In this document: positions 1 to 7,758 of the stretch, one piece after another
Layout of the letters: each line of letters opens with the position of its first letter
How positions within the stretch are numbered: position 1 is the first letter of the stretch
Assembly: GCF_018398875.1 (NCBI RefSeq)
Contig: NZ_JAGWDK010000013.1
Coordinates: forward strand, 62,001 to 126,000
Reading direction: 5' to 3'
DNA length: 64,000 bases
Origin: Bradyrhizobium sp. sGM-13
GTDB lineage: Bacteria; Pseudomonadota; Alphaproteobacteria; Rhizobiales; Xanthobacteraceae
Notes under the pieces: generated by a model
What the model saw: only the letters and a program-made list of their open reading frames with translations
Told to the model about the DNA's origin: nothing
The model's database searches: none
Translations under genes and position numbers: made by a program

Positions 1-906
1 CTGACGCCACGACGGATGCGCCGGCTGCCAGCCCAGCTCCCGCCTGGCCTTGGCGTTGGAGCTTGCCTGCACGTCGGTCATCATCGAAACCAGGTGCTCG
101 CCGGCGAACAACCGACCAAGCCAGGCCGGCACGCGAATGGGGGGCCTAGCTCCGACCAGCGTGGCAAGCGCAGGCAGCCATTCGCTGACCGGCGCCGGTT
201 CATCGTCGACGATGTTGTAGATTTCGCCTGATGTGCCGCGCTCGATGGCAGCAACAGTCGCGGCAGCCGCGTCATCGACGTGGATGAACGACCACCGTCC
301 GCCACCACCGCCGATCAGCGGCACGCGGCGGCGGCGCACCTGTTCGATCATCGCACGCGACAGCATGCCCGTGTCCGGCCCGTAGAACGATCCGTATCGC
401 AAGACGATGCCTTCGAGATTCGCCGAGCTGGTGACGGCGTCCTCCAGATACTGAATCGCGTCCAGCGTGCGGCGCAGTTCCTCCGGCGGATTGAAATCGA
501 GCGGATCGGCCTCGGCCTTGATCGGTTCGTAGGTCCAGCCACAGAAGCTCTGGGCGATGAAGCGCTTGACGCCGGCCTCGCGTGCGGCTGCCAACAGAAA
601 ATCGGTGCCCTGCGTGCGCAATCGATTGGTGGTAGCGAACGCGCGATCGAAATGCCTGAGATCCGTGACCCCTGCGAGATCGGTCATCTCATCGATGATG
701 ACATCCGGCTTCGCTGCACGCACTGCGGCGCGAATGGCCGGCGCGTCGAGCCCATCGGCGATCACAGGTTCCGCGCCCATCCGTCTGATGATCTCGGCCT
801 TCGCCGCCGTTCGCGTCGTGCCAACGACGGAATGACCGGCCGCAATCAGGGCGGCAAGTAGTGGACGGCCTACAGCGCCAGTGGCGCCTGCAACAAAAAT
901 CCGCAT
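1..906 (-). CDS. NAD(P)-dependent epimerase/dehydratase family protein (3' end outside window)
   Basis: The frame is open from an ATG at 906 down to base 1, so the C-terminus is cut by the window edge. The protein starts MRIFVAGATGAVGRPLLAAL, a Rossmann GxxGxxG nucleotide-binding loop (residues 7-13) typical of extended short-chain dehydrogenases of the NAD-epimerase group. Later it shows RYGSFYGPD and a FIHVDDAAAA segment that match the catalytic-region and substrate-region pattern of the family. Substrate is unknown; atypical SDRs of this kind act on nucleotide sugars, flavonoids or quinones. It is transcribed towards the window edge and no operon partner is visible. Confidence 0.85.
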   Translation of the reverse strand, partial: MRIFVAGATGAVGRPLLAALIAAGHSVVGTTRTAAKAEIIRRMGAEPVIADGLDAPAIRAAVRAAKPDVIIDEMTDLAGVTDLRHFDRAFATTNRLRTQGTDFLLAAAREAGVKRFIAQSFCGWTYEPIKAEADPLDFNPPEELRRTLDAIQYLEDAVTSSANLEGIVLRYGSFYGPDTGMLSRAMIEQVRRRRVPLIGGGGGRWSFIHVDDAAAATVAAIERGTSGEIYNIVDDEPAPVSEWLPALATLVGARPPIRVPAWLGRLFAGEHLVSMMTDVQASSNAKARRELGWQPAHPSWRQ

Positions 907-1055
907 GCCGAATCCTCCTGCTGCTGCCCCAAAATTTCTGGCCGGCAGGTAGTCGATTGAAATGTGAATTCAAGCGCGCGGATGTGGCTGAAGGCCCCTG
1001 TTCATCCGGACTTGTTCCGCAAAGGCCAAGCCGCATCGTGCGCGCATCGACAACG

Positions 1056-1082
1056 AAAAAGGCGCGCCGTCGGCGCGCCTTC
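1056..1082 (-). terminator. Rho-independent terminator of the L,D-transpeptidase gene
   Basis: Perfect inverted repeat GGCGCGCC (1061-1068) / GGCGCGCC (1072-1079) with a 3-nt loop, extended by AA/TT. On the minus strand it is followed by five T (1056-1060). It lies 25 nt beyond the transpeptidase stop codon. Confidence 0.8.
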
Positions 1083-1106
1083 GAAACGTCGTCGTGACTC
1101 AGATTC

Positions 1107-2459
1107 TTACCGAATCGTGACCGGCGCGGGCAGCGGCGGCACCACCGCCGGCTGCGCACCGGAAGCGGGCGCCAGTTGGGCCTGAGCCGGTCGGGGGGCT
1201 GCTGCGGCAGCCGGGCCAGCGGCGGGCGGGGCGGCCGACGCGTTTGCGACGTTGGCGGGCGGCGGGCTGCCCGGCAACACGACTACGCGGGTACCGACCT
1301 TGGCGCGCTCGAACAGGTCGGAGACGTCCTCGTTCAGCATGCCGATGCAGCCCGAGGAGACGAACTTGCCGATCGTCGAAGGCTGGTTGGTGCCGTGGAT
1401 GCGGTAGATGGTCGAACCCAGATACATTGCACGTGCGCCGAGCGGATTGCCGGGGCCGCCAGCCATGAAGCGCGGCAGATAGGGCTGGCGCTCGATCATC
1501 TCGGTCGGCGGATGCCAGTCCGGCCACTCGGCCTTGCGGCTGATCTTCTGCACGCCGTTCCAGGTGAAGCCGTCGCGGCCGACGCGGACGCCGTAGCGAA
1601 TCGCGCGTCCGCCACCGAGGACGTAATAGAGATGGGTATTGGCGGTATCGACCACGATGGTGCCCGCGGGCTCCTTGGTCGTGAAGGCCACTTCCTGGCG
1701 GCGCAGATGCGGCGGAAGCTGCGCAGGGCCGACTTCCGGCTGCTCTTCCGGCGGCAGCGCGGCGAGTTGCACCGGCTTGCCATCAGCTCCAACGGCGGGT
1801 TGCTGCGACTGCGGGAGCGCGCCAGTGGCGGCGGGCGCGGCCGCCGGTGCGGCGCCGATGGCCCCCGGCGGGCGCAGGCCGGCGCGGTCGTCGTTCGGAT
1901 AGACGATACCGGCGCCGGGAATGCGGCTATCGCCGCGATCCGAATAGACCGGCTGCTGCGAACCGGGCGGACGGTCCGCATAGATCACCGGCGGCGGACC
2001 GGCCGGGCGGCCGTAACGCGGATCGTCGGGCGAAAGGATCGGGCCCGTTGGCGTCGCGGCGCCACGGTCCGAATAGGCCGGGCCAGCGGCCGGACGGCCA
2101 TAGCGCGGGTCGTCCGGAGAAAGGATGGGGCCCGTGGGCAACGGCGCGCCGCGGTCCGAATACACCGGGGCGGGCGCCGGGCGGCCATAGCGGGGATCGC
2201 TGGGCGACAGCACCGGGCCGGGCGGCGGCAACGCCGCCGAACTCGGCGCGTTCGGCGCCTCGTCGTCCTCCAATGCGTCGAAATCAGGTTCGCCGGGGTG
2301 TCGTTCGTCAACCGCATAGCCACCGGGCACGTACGGTCCTGGCGCCGCCGAATAGACCTGGCCGGGAGCTGACGGATAGCTCTGCGCATGGGCGAGCGAA
2401 GTTCCCGCCATGCCAGCGGCAATGGCGGCACAAATCGTCAAAATGCGGTTGTTCATCAT
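1107..2459 (-). CDS. L,D-transpeptidase (YkuD family) with Pro-rich tandem-repeat linker
   Basis: 450 aa. The ATG at 2459 was chosen because it opens a clean signal peptide (MMNNRILTICAAIAAG, then AHAQ); upstream in-frame codons add an implausible Arg/Pro leader. Residues about 60-190 are Pro/Gly/Asp-rich and contain three imperfect copies of a ~31-residue unit built on LSPDDPRYGRPA and YSDRGA. The YkuD domain follows (about 245-400) with the active-site pattern H355-x16-C371 (IHGTNQP...SSGCIGM). The C-terminus is an Ala/Pro tail. L,D-transpeptidases form 3-3 peptidoglycan crosslinks or attach proteins to peptidoglycan in the periplasm. The repeat linker may span or bind the wall; that part is inference. 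Confidence 0.93.
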   Translation of the reverse strand: MMNNRILTICAAIAAGMAGTSLAHAQSYPSAPGQVYSAAPGPYVPGGYAVDERHPGEPDFDALEDDEAPNAPSSAALPPPGPVLSPSDPRYGRPAPAPVYSDRGAPLPTGPILSPDDPRYGRPAAGPAYSDRGAATPTGPILSPDDPRYGRPAGPPPVIYADRPPGSQQPVYSDRGDSRIPGAGIVYPNDDRAGLRPPGAIGAAPAAAPAATGALPQSQQPAVGADGKPVQLAALPPEEQPEVGPAQLPPHLRRQEVAFTTKEPAGTIVVDTANTHLYYVLGGGRAIRYGVRVGRDGFTWNGVQKISRKAEWPDWHPPTEMIERQPYLPRFMAGGPGNPLGARAMYLGSTIYRIHGTNQPSTIGKFVSSGCIGMLNEDVSDLFERAKVGTRVVVLPGSPPPANVANASAAPPAAGPAAAAAPRPAQAQLAPASGAQPAVVPPLPAPVTIR

Positions 2460-2564
2460 CGCCTTTGTATAGACCCCAAGCCCCACCGGACGGTTAACGG
2501 CAGATGACGGAAGATCGCGGCGCATTCAAGACAAATCCGCGAAATTCGGCCTAAACCAGTCATT

Positions 2565-2601
2565 TGTGATCGCAGCCAAGGTGCGTGTGATCGCAGCCAA
2601 G
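2565..2601. promoter_or_regulatory. Two 16-bp direct repeats, 21-bp period, in a divergent intergenic region
   Basis: The 366-nt gap 2460-2825 separates the divergent transpeptidase and membrane-protein genes. It holds no credible gene. TGTGATCGCAGCCAAG occurs at 2565-2580 and again, identical, at 2586-2601. The 21-bp centre spacing is two helical turns, which fits cooperative binding of a regulator on one DNA face. The binding protein is not identified. Confidence 0.4.
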
Positions 2602-2825
2602 CTGCGGCAAAGATGCCTCAGGACGGCGGAAATCGCCGTCGGCGGGTGTGCGCGAACGTCGAACCGCAGATTTTGTAACAAAAAGCCACCGGGCATTGAG
2701 ATACTCTCAAATCGGCCTGATTCGCGCGCGCCCCACCCTCCGCCGCATCCGGCCCGCCCAGTGGTCACCGCGTTCCCTTAGCAAGCAATAACCCTCAGAG
2801 ATCAAGGAGGGTGGAACCCGAGTCC

Positions 2826-3605
2826 ATGCTTCCCGGCTTTCGTTTTTTGTTCATCGCGATCGTGCTGTCGATGTCGATCCTGGTTTTTGGTCTTGGCGCT
2901 GCGGCCCTGTTGCGGGCTGCGCATGAGGAATTCGCCAATCTTCCCTCGCGACGGGCGGCGCCCGAACCGATGTTCGCCCGCCCGAACGGTGACCCGCTGC
3001 CGAGCCTGGCGTTGCTGCGCGTCGACCCACCTGTCGCGGAGAGGCCGGTCGACAATGTCCTAGCCGACAATGTCGCGGCCGCCGCCGTTCCGGAAGCAGC
3101 CTCGGAGGCACCGGCATCGACCGCGCAGACTCCAGACATCAGTCCGGCGGAGCCCGAGAAATTGGCTTCAGTGACGCCGGCAGAGCCGGAAATGATTGCG
3201 GAGACACCGGTTGCTCCGGCTTCCGCGGCCCAAACCGAGGCACCCGCTCCCGGTGCGGAAGTGAAGCTCGTCGCCGCCCCTGAGCCGGAGCACACCGCCG
3301 CTGCCGCCTCGCCTCCCGCGGCGCCGGCAACGGATGCGCCGTCACTTGAAGACAATGCCACTGTGACCCGGATCGCGACGCTCGGCGGTCCCGCCGTCCT
3401 CATCGATGAAAAGACATCAGCCACGACCACGGAAGCGAAGCCGGATCGCAGCGCAATCAAGAAGCAGGCTGCACAGCGGGCCCGGGAAAAGCGGCGAATT
3501 GCGGCGGCGCGCCGCGCACGTTTGGCACGTGAGGCAGCGCTGACTCTGCAGCAGCAGCAACCCAATCCGTTCTTTCCGCTCCCGATGACGAGCGCGACGA
3601 GGTAA
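2826..3605 (+). CDS. Hypothetical single-pass membrane protein, Ala/Pro/Glu-rich
   Basis: 259 aa from the ATG at 2826. A GTG at 2811 directly after an AAGGAGG (2804-2810) would add five residues but leaves no spacing, whereas the ATG is 15 nt from it, so the start is uncertain. One N-terminal hydrophobic helix (about residues 5-30, FLFIAIVLSMSILVFGLGAA) is followed by ~180 residues of low-complexity Ala/Pro/Glu sequence and a strongly basic stretch near the C-terminus (AREKRRIAAARRARLAR). No catalytic motif is seen. It is convergent with sseA, with 17 nt between stop codons. Function unknown. Confidence 0.75.
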   Translation: MLPGFRFLFIAIVLSMSILVFGLGAAALLRAAHEEFANLPSRRAAPEPMFARPNGDPLPSLALLRVDPPVAERPVDNVLADNVAAAAVPEAASEAPASTAQTPDISPAEPEKLASVTPAEPEMIAETPVAPASAAQTEAPAPGAEVKLVAAPEPEHTAAAASPPAAPATDAPSLEDNATVTRIATLGGPAVLIDEKTSATTTEAKPDRSAIKKQAAQRAREKRRIAAARRARLAREAALTLQQQQPNPFFPLPMTSATR

Positions 3606-3622
3606 CGTCCAAAATTTGAGGA

Positions 3623-4474
3623 TCAGGCCGGGCCGGTCGCGACCGGCGGGCCGTCGGCTGCGCCCCACTCCGTCCACGAGCCATCATAGAGCGCCGGGTT
3701 CTCGACGCCGAGACGATAGAGCGCCAGCGTCAGCACGGCGGCGCTGACGCCGGATCCGCAACTCGTGACGATGGGTGCGTCAAGCTTCACGCCGGCGCCT
3801 GAGAACGCCGCCTGCAACTCTTCGAGCGGCTTCATCGTGCCGGTCGCGGCATCGAACAGATTGTTGTAGGGCAGGTTGAGGCTACCCGGGATGTGCCCGG
3901 AGCGAAGTCCCGGCCGCGGCTCGGCGACCTTGCCCTGATAGCGTTCATTGGCGCGCGCATCGATCACCTGCTCGGCGCGGCTCGCGAGGTTTTCGACCAA
4001 TTGCTGCATGCTGCGCGTGCGCCGGGCATCGAACGTCGCCTTGAACGTCGAAGGCTTCGGCGTCACCTGCCCGCTATCGACCTTACGGCCTTCCGCGACC
4101 CACTTCTTCAGGCCGCCATCGAGCACGCGCACGTCCTTGCCGAACGACAGAAACATCCACCACACCCGGGCTGCAGCGACCCAGCCGCCGGAATCATAGA
4201 CGACGATGGTGTCGTCATTGCCGATCCCAAGCGCGCCGACGTCACGGCCGAATTGCTCGGCGGGAGGAAACATGTGCGGCAGCGGATTGGAATGGTCGGA
4301 CACCGCATCGACGTCAAAGAACACCGCGCCCGGAATATGCGCGGCGAGATAGTCGTCCTTCGGCACCGGCATCACGCCCGGCATCTTGAACGTGGCATCG
4401 ACGATCTTGACGTTGGGATCGTTCAGGTGCGCGGCGAGCCATTCGGTGGAGACGAGCGGGTCAGTGGTGGTCAT
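3623..4474 (-). CDS. sseA: 3-mercaptopyruvate sulfurtransferase (two-domain rhodanese)
   Basis: 283 aa, the usual length of SseA/TST proteins. Two rhodanese modules: an inactive N-terminal one (IVVYDSGG at about 90-97, no Cys) and a catalytic C-terminal one with loop CGSGVSA starting at Cys239. CG[S/T]G[V/I] loops are typical of mercaptopyruvate sulfurtransferases rather than thiosulfate rhodaneses (CRxGxR/T). The enzyme moves sulfur from 3-mercaptopyruvate to thiol acceptors or cyanide. The ATG at 4474 starts MTTTDPLVSTEWLAAHL; longer in-frame starts run into a palindromic repeat. A single-domain rhodanese lies just upstream on the same strand, separated by that repeat. Confidence 0.93.
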   Translation of the reverse strand: MTTTDPLVSTEWLAAHLNDPNVKIVDATFKMPGVMPVPKDDYLAAHIPGAVFFDVDAVSDHSNPLPHMFPPAEQFGRDVGALGIGNDDTIVVYDSGGWVAAARVWWMFLSFGKDVRVLDGGLKKWVAEGRKVDSGQVTPKPSTFKATFDARRTRSMQQLVENLASRAEQVIDARANERYQGKVAEPRPGLRSGHIPGSLNLPYNNLFDAATGTMKPLEELQAAFSGAGVKLDAPIVTSCGSGVSAAVLTLALYRLGVENPALYDGSWTEWGAADGPPVATGPA

Positions 4475-4489
4475 GACAAAATCCTTGCT

Positions 4490-4590
4490 GTCATTCCGGG
4501 ATGGTCCGAAGGACCAGACCCGGAATCTCGAGATTCTCAGGTGCGCAATTGCGCACCATAGTTCGATGCTTCGCATCGCCCCGGAATGAC
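4490..4590. repeat. Dispersed palindromic repeat, family A
   Basis: Starts GTCATTCCGGGATGG and ends CCCCGGAATGAC, so its termini are inverted complements; it contains internal hairpins such as GGTGCGCAATTGCGCACC. Related copies lie at 22279-22359 and, as a half element, at 48282-48320. It occupies the whole gap between the two sulfurtransferase genes. Confidence 0.75.
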
Positions 4591-4600
4591 ACGGGCAACA

Positions 4601-5014
4601 CTACCCCTTCTTCTTCGGCTCCCACTTCTCGACCGGACCGCCAGCGTCGCGCCAGGCGGCGAAGCCGCCGCCCATATGCGCAACTGGCTTCAGGCCCATG
4701 TCCTGCGCGGTCTTGGCCGCGAGCGCCGAGCGCATGCCGCCGGCGCAGTGGAAGATGAACTTCTTGTCTTCCTGGAAGATCGGTTTGGCATAGGGGCTTT
4801 GCGGATCGATCCAGAATTCCAGCATGCCGCGCGTGCAGGAGAACGCGCCGGGAATCTTGCCCTCGCGTTCGATCTCGCGGGGATCGCGGATATCGACGAT
4901 CACGACGCCCGGATCCTGCGCGGCCTTGATGGCCTCAGCGGCGCTGACAGTCTCGATCTCGGCATTGGCTTCGTCGATCAGGGATTTGATGCCGCGGTGA
5001 ATGGTCTGGGGCAT
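4601..5014 (-). CDS. Single-domain rhodanese-like protein
   Basis: 137 aa. Contains the rhodanese core VVIVDIRDPREIEREGKIPG (about 37-56) and an active-site loop CAGGMRS at Cys90, so the catalytic cysteine is retained. Such proteins carry persulfide sulfur in the cytoplasm. The C-terminus is a Lys-rich tail (KWEPKKKG). It is encoded upstream of sseA on the same strand and could be co-transcribed through the intervening repeat. Substrate cannot be assigned from sequence. Confidence 0.88.
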   Translation of the reverse strand: MPQTIHRGIKSLIDEANAEIETVSAAEAIKAAQDPGVVIVDIRDPREIEREGKIPGAFSCTRGMLEFWIDPQSPYAKPIFQEDKKFIFHCAGGMRSALAAKTAQDMGLKPVAHMGGGFAAWRDAGGPVEKWEPKKKG

Positions 5015-5046
5015 TTGTTACCTCTTTATGCTTGTGCCTGCCCTCG

Positions 5047-5168
5047 CGTGTCCCGGACGCGGCGCGGCACGGAGTGACGCGACGCAGAGCCGGGACCTAC
5101 ATCGCGGCCAACCGATGGGCCCCGGCTCTGCAGCGCATCGCTGGCGCGCTGCGCTGCATCCGGGGCGC
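5047..5168. repeat. Dispersed palindromic repeat, family E
   Basis: GC-rich element beginning CGTGTCCCGGACGCGG and ending CTGCATCCGGGGCGCG, with inner complementary arms GCAGAGCCGGGAC and CCCGGCTCTGCAG. It fills the gap between the VWA gene and the rhodanese gene. No protein-coding content is credible. Confidence 0.65.
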
Positions 5169-5176
5169 GAAAGCCG

Positions 5177-6352
5177 TTACCGCACCAATTCCTTCATCGC
5201 GGCTTCGAGGCCTTCGATCGTGATCGGATACATGCGATCGGAAAGCAGCCGGCGGATGATGGTGGTGGATTCCGAATAGTCCCAGTGCTTCTGCGCCACC
5301 GGATTGAGCCACACCGTATGCGGATAGGTCCGCGTGATGCGCTCCAGCCAGACCGCGCCGGCTTCCTCGTTCACATGCTCGACCGAGCCGCCAGGCACCA
5401 TGATCTCATACGGTGACATCGAGGCGTCGCCGACGAACACCACCTTGTAATCGTGCGGATATTTGTGCAGCACGTCCCAAGTCGGCGTGCGGTCGGTGAA
5501 GCGACGCTTGTTCTGCTTCCACACGCCTTCATAGAGGCAGTTGTGGAAGTAAAAATATTCCATGTGCTTGAACTCGGACTTGGCGGCCGAGAACAACTCC
5601 TCGACCTGCTCGATATGGGAATCCATCGAGCCGCCGATGTCGAAGAACACCAAAACCTTCACCGCGTTGCGCCGCTCGGGGCGCATGTGCACGTCGAGAT
5701 AGCCGTGGTTGGCGGTTTCCCTGATCGTCGTGTCCAAATCGAGTTCGTCGGGCGCGCCGGTGCGGGCGAATTTGCGCAGGCGGCGCAGCGCGATCTTGAT
5801 GTTGCGGATGCCAAGCTCGACATTGCCGTCGAGATCTTTGAACTCCCGCTTGTCCCACACCTTCACCGCGCGGTTGTTGCGGTTCTTCTCCTGCCCGATC
5901 CTGACGCCTTCGGGATTGTAGCCATAGGCGCCGAATGGCGAGGTGCCCGCCGTGCCGATCCACTTGTTGCCGCCCTGATGGCGGCCCTGCTGTTCCTTCA
6001 GGCGCTGGCGAAGCGTCTCCATGAGCTTGTCCCAGCCCATCGCCTCGATCTGCTTCTTCTCTTCCTCGGTGAGGTATTTTTCCGCGAGCTTCTTCAACCA
6101 TTCGGCGGGAATGTCCGCCTTCTCCATGGCGTCCAGCAGGCTTTCCAGCCCCTTGAACACGGTACCGAAGACGCGGTCGAACTTGTCGAGGTTGCGCTCG
6201 TCCTTCACCAAAGCGGCGCGGGAGAGATAGTAGAAATTCTCCACCGTCTGATCGGCAAGGTCGGCGTCGAGCGCCTCCATCAGAGTCAGATATTCGCGCA
6301 GCGTCACCGGGACCTGCGCGTCGCGCAACGATGTGAAGAATTGCAGGAACAT
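5177..6352 (-). CDS. VWA domain-containing CoxE-like protein
   Basis: 391 aa from the ATG at 6352 (MFLQFFTSLRDAQVPVTLREY); an upstream in-frame start adds 10 residues of non-family sequence. The C-terminal half carries a von Willebrand A fold of the CoxE type with a modified MIDAS motif DIGGSMDSH (the usual DxSxS reads D-x-G-x-S here) and VVFVGDASMSPYE further on. In family precedent, CoxE-type VWA proteins work with a MoxR AAA+ ATPase to insert or remodel metal cofactors, as with CoxD/CoxE in aerobic CO dehydrogenase. A MoxR gene lies 0.5 kb away in divergent orientation. No CO dehydrogenase subunits are visible, so the client is unknown. Confidence 0.9.
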   Translation of the reverse strand: MFLQFFTSLRDAQVPVTLREYLTLMEALDADLADQTVENFYYLSRAALVKDERNLDKFDRVFGTVFKGLESLLDAMEKADIPAEWLKKLAEKYLTEEEKKQIEAMGWDKLMETLRQRLKEQQGRHQGGNKWIGTAGTSPFGAYGYNPEGVRIGQEKNRNNRAVKVWDKREFKDLDGNVELGIRNIKIALRRLRKFARTGAPDELDLDTTIRETANHGYLDVHMRPERRNAVKVLVFFDIGGSMDSHIEQVEELFSAAKSEFKHMEYFYFHNCLYEGVWKQNKRRFTDRTPTWDVLHKYPHDYKVVFVGDASMSPYEIMVPGGSVEHVNEEAGAVWLERITRTYPHTVWLNPVAQKHWDYSESTTIIRRLLSDRMYPITIEGLEAAMKELVR

Positions 6353-6493
6353 GGGATACAGATTGCCCGCCGGGCGGCACACGTCAAGGGCCAGAGCCTG
6401 TCAAAGGCCGGCGCATAGCTGTCAGACCTAGACCGGGTGGGTTTTTCAATTACAATTGACCTGCAAAAGGCTTATTCCGGCAGGGGAAATTCA

Positions 6494-6736
6494 ATGGGAA
6501 TCGTAGCGGCGCTGGTCATTGGCGGTATTGCGGGCTGGCTTGCCGGGTTGATCGTGCGCGGCGCAGGCTTCGGGCTGATCGGCAATATCGTGATCGGCAT
6601 CATCGGCGCGCTGCTGGCGAGCTGGCTGTTGCCGCAGCTCGGCGTTAGCCTCGGCGCAGGCTGGGTCCGCGATATCGTCAACGCCACGATCGGCGCGGTG
6701 ATCATCCTGGTGATCCTGTCACTGATCAGACGCTGA
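6494..6736 (+). CDS. GlsB/YeaQ/YmgE family stress-response membrane protein
   Basis: 80 aa from the ATG at 6494, with GGGGA about 8 nt upstream. Three closely packed hydrophobic helices rich in Gly (IVAALVIGGIAGWLAG, then FGLIGNIVIGIIGALLASWLL, then ATIGAVIILVILSLI) give the transglycosylase-associated-protein pattern (Pfam Transgly_assoc). These are small inner-membrane proteins of unclear biochemical role, often stress induced. It sits between the divergent VWA and MoxR genes. Confidence 0.9.
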   Translation: MGIVAALVIGGIAGWLAGLIVRGAGFGLIGNIVIGIIGALLASWLLPQLGVSLGAGWVRDIVNATIGAVIILVILSLIRR

Positions 6737-6833
6737 CGAAGCTGCAGCAACTCCAATCGCGACCGCCGGACCGGCGGTCGTTTACTGTTCAGGCCGCGAG
6801 CGGCTGACGAACGACAACAAGGCAAACGGATAG

Positions 6834-7676
6834 ATGAAATTTACCGGCACCAAGGACTATGTCGCCACGGACGACCTCAAGGTCGCCGTCAACGCCTCGA
6901 TCGTGCTCGAGCGCCCGCTGCTGATCAAGGGCGAGCCCGGCACCGGCAAGACCGTGCTGGCGGAAGAAGTTGCGAAAGCGCTCGGCGCGCCGCTTCTGAC
7001 CTGGCACATCAAGTCGACCACCAAGGCGCAGCAGGGCCTTTACGAATACGACGCAGTGTCGCGCCTGCGCGACAGCCAACTCGGCGACCCCCGCGTATCC
7101 GACATCTCCAACTACATCAAGCGCGGCAAATTGTGGGAAGCCTTTACCCACGACAAGCGCCCGGTGCTTCTGATCGACGAGATCGACAAGGCCGACATCG
7201 AGTTTCCGAACGACCTCCTGCTCGAACTCGATCGCATGGAGTTCTTCGTCTACGAGACCGGCGAGAACATCAAGGCGAGCCTGCGCCCGATCGTGATGAT
7301 CACCTCGAACAACGAAAAGGAACTGCCGGACGCGTTCCTGCGCCGCTGCTTCTTCCACTACATCAAGTTTCCGGACGCCGACACCATGGGCCGGATCGTC
7401 GACGTGCACTTCCCCGGCATCAAGAAGCGCCTGGTGGAAGAAGCCTTGCGCATCTTCTTCGAAGTGCGCGAAGTGCCGGGCCTGAAGAAGAAGCCCTCGA
7501 CCTCGGAGCTGCTCGACTGGCTCAAGCTGCTGCTCAACGAGGACATCACGCCGGAAATGCTGAGGGAGCGCGATCCGCGCAAGCTGATCCCGCCGCTGCA
7601 TGGCGCACTTTTGAAGAACGAGCAGGACGTGCACCTGTTCGAGCGGCTGGCGTTTCTCAGCCGACGCGAAGTGTAA
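6834..7676 (+). CDS. MoxR-family AAA+ ATPase
   Basis: 280 aa. Walker A GEPGTGKT at residues 33-40, Walker B VLLIDEID at 111-118, a sensor-1 region with TSNNEKELPDAFLRRC and an arginine finger in that segment. This is the MoxR/CoxD layout, single AAA+ module with a short C-terminal lid. MoxR ATPases act as chaperones for cofactor insertion or complex assembly together with VWA proteins; the CoxE-like VWA gene on the opposite strand is the likely partner. The gene ends in a clear intrinsic terminator, so it is probably the last gene of its transcript. Confidence 0.93.
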   Translation: MKFTGTKDYVATDDLKVAVNASIVLERPLLIKGEPGTGKTVLAEEVAKALGAPLLTWHIKSTTKAQQGLYEYDAVSRLRDSQLGDPRVSDISNYIKRGKLWEAFTHDKRPVLLIDEIDKADIEFPNDLLLELDRMEFFVYETGENIKASLRPIVMITSNNEKELPDAFLRRCFFHYIKFPDADTMGRIVDVHFPGIKKRLVEEALRIFFEVREVPGLKKKPSTSELLDWLKLLLNEDITPEMLRERDPRKLIPPLHGALLKNEQDVHLFERLAFLSRREV

Positions 7677-7693
7677 TTCGCTGACGACCGCGA

Positions 7694-7720
7694 CGCCAGA
7701 ACCTGAGGTTCTGGCGTTTT
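7694..7720 (+). terminator. Rho-independent terminator after moxR-type gene
   Basis: Perfect 10-bp stem CGCCAGAACC (7694-7703) / GGTTCTGGCG (7707-7716), loop TGA, followed by TTTT (7717-7720). It lies 18 nt past the MoxR stop codon. Confidence 0.85.
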
Positions 7721-7758
7721 GCTTTCAGAACACGACCAACGAAAAAAGAACAGGGAAG

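Noticed and set aside
1176..2372. Plus-strand open frame of 398 codons opposite the L,D-transpeptidase
   Set aside because: Arg/Gly-rich mirror of the Pro-rich repeat region on the other strand; no family resemblance.
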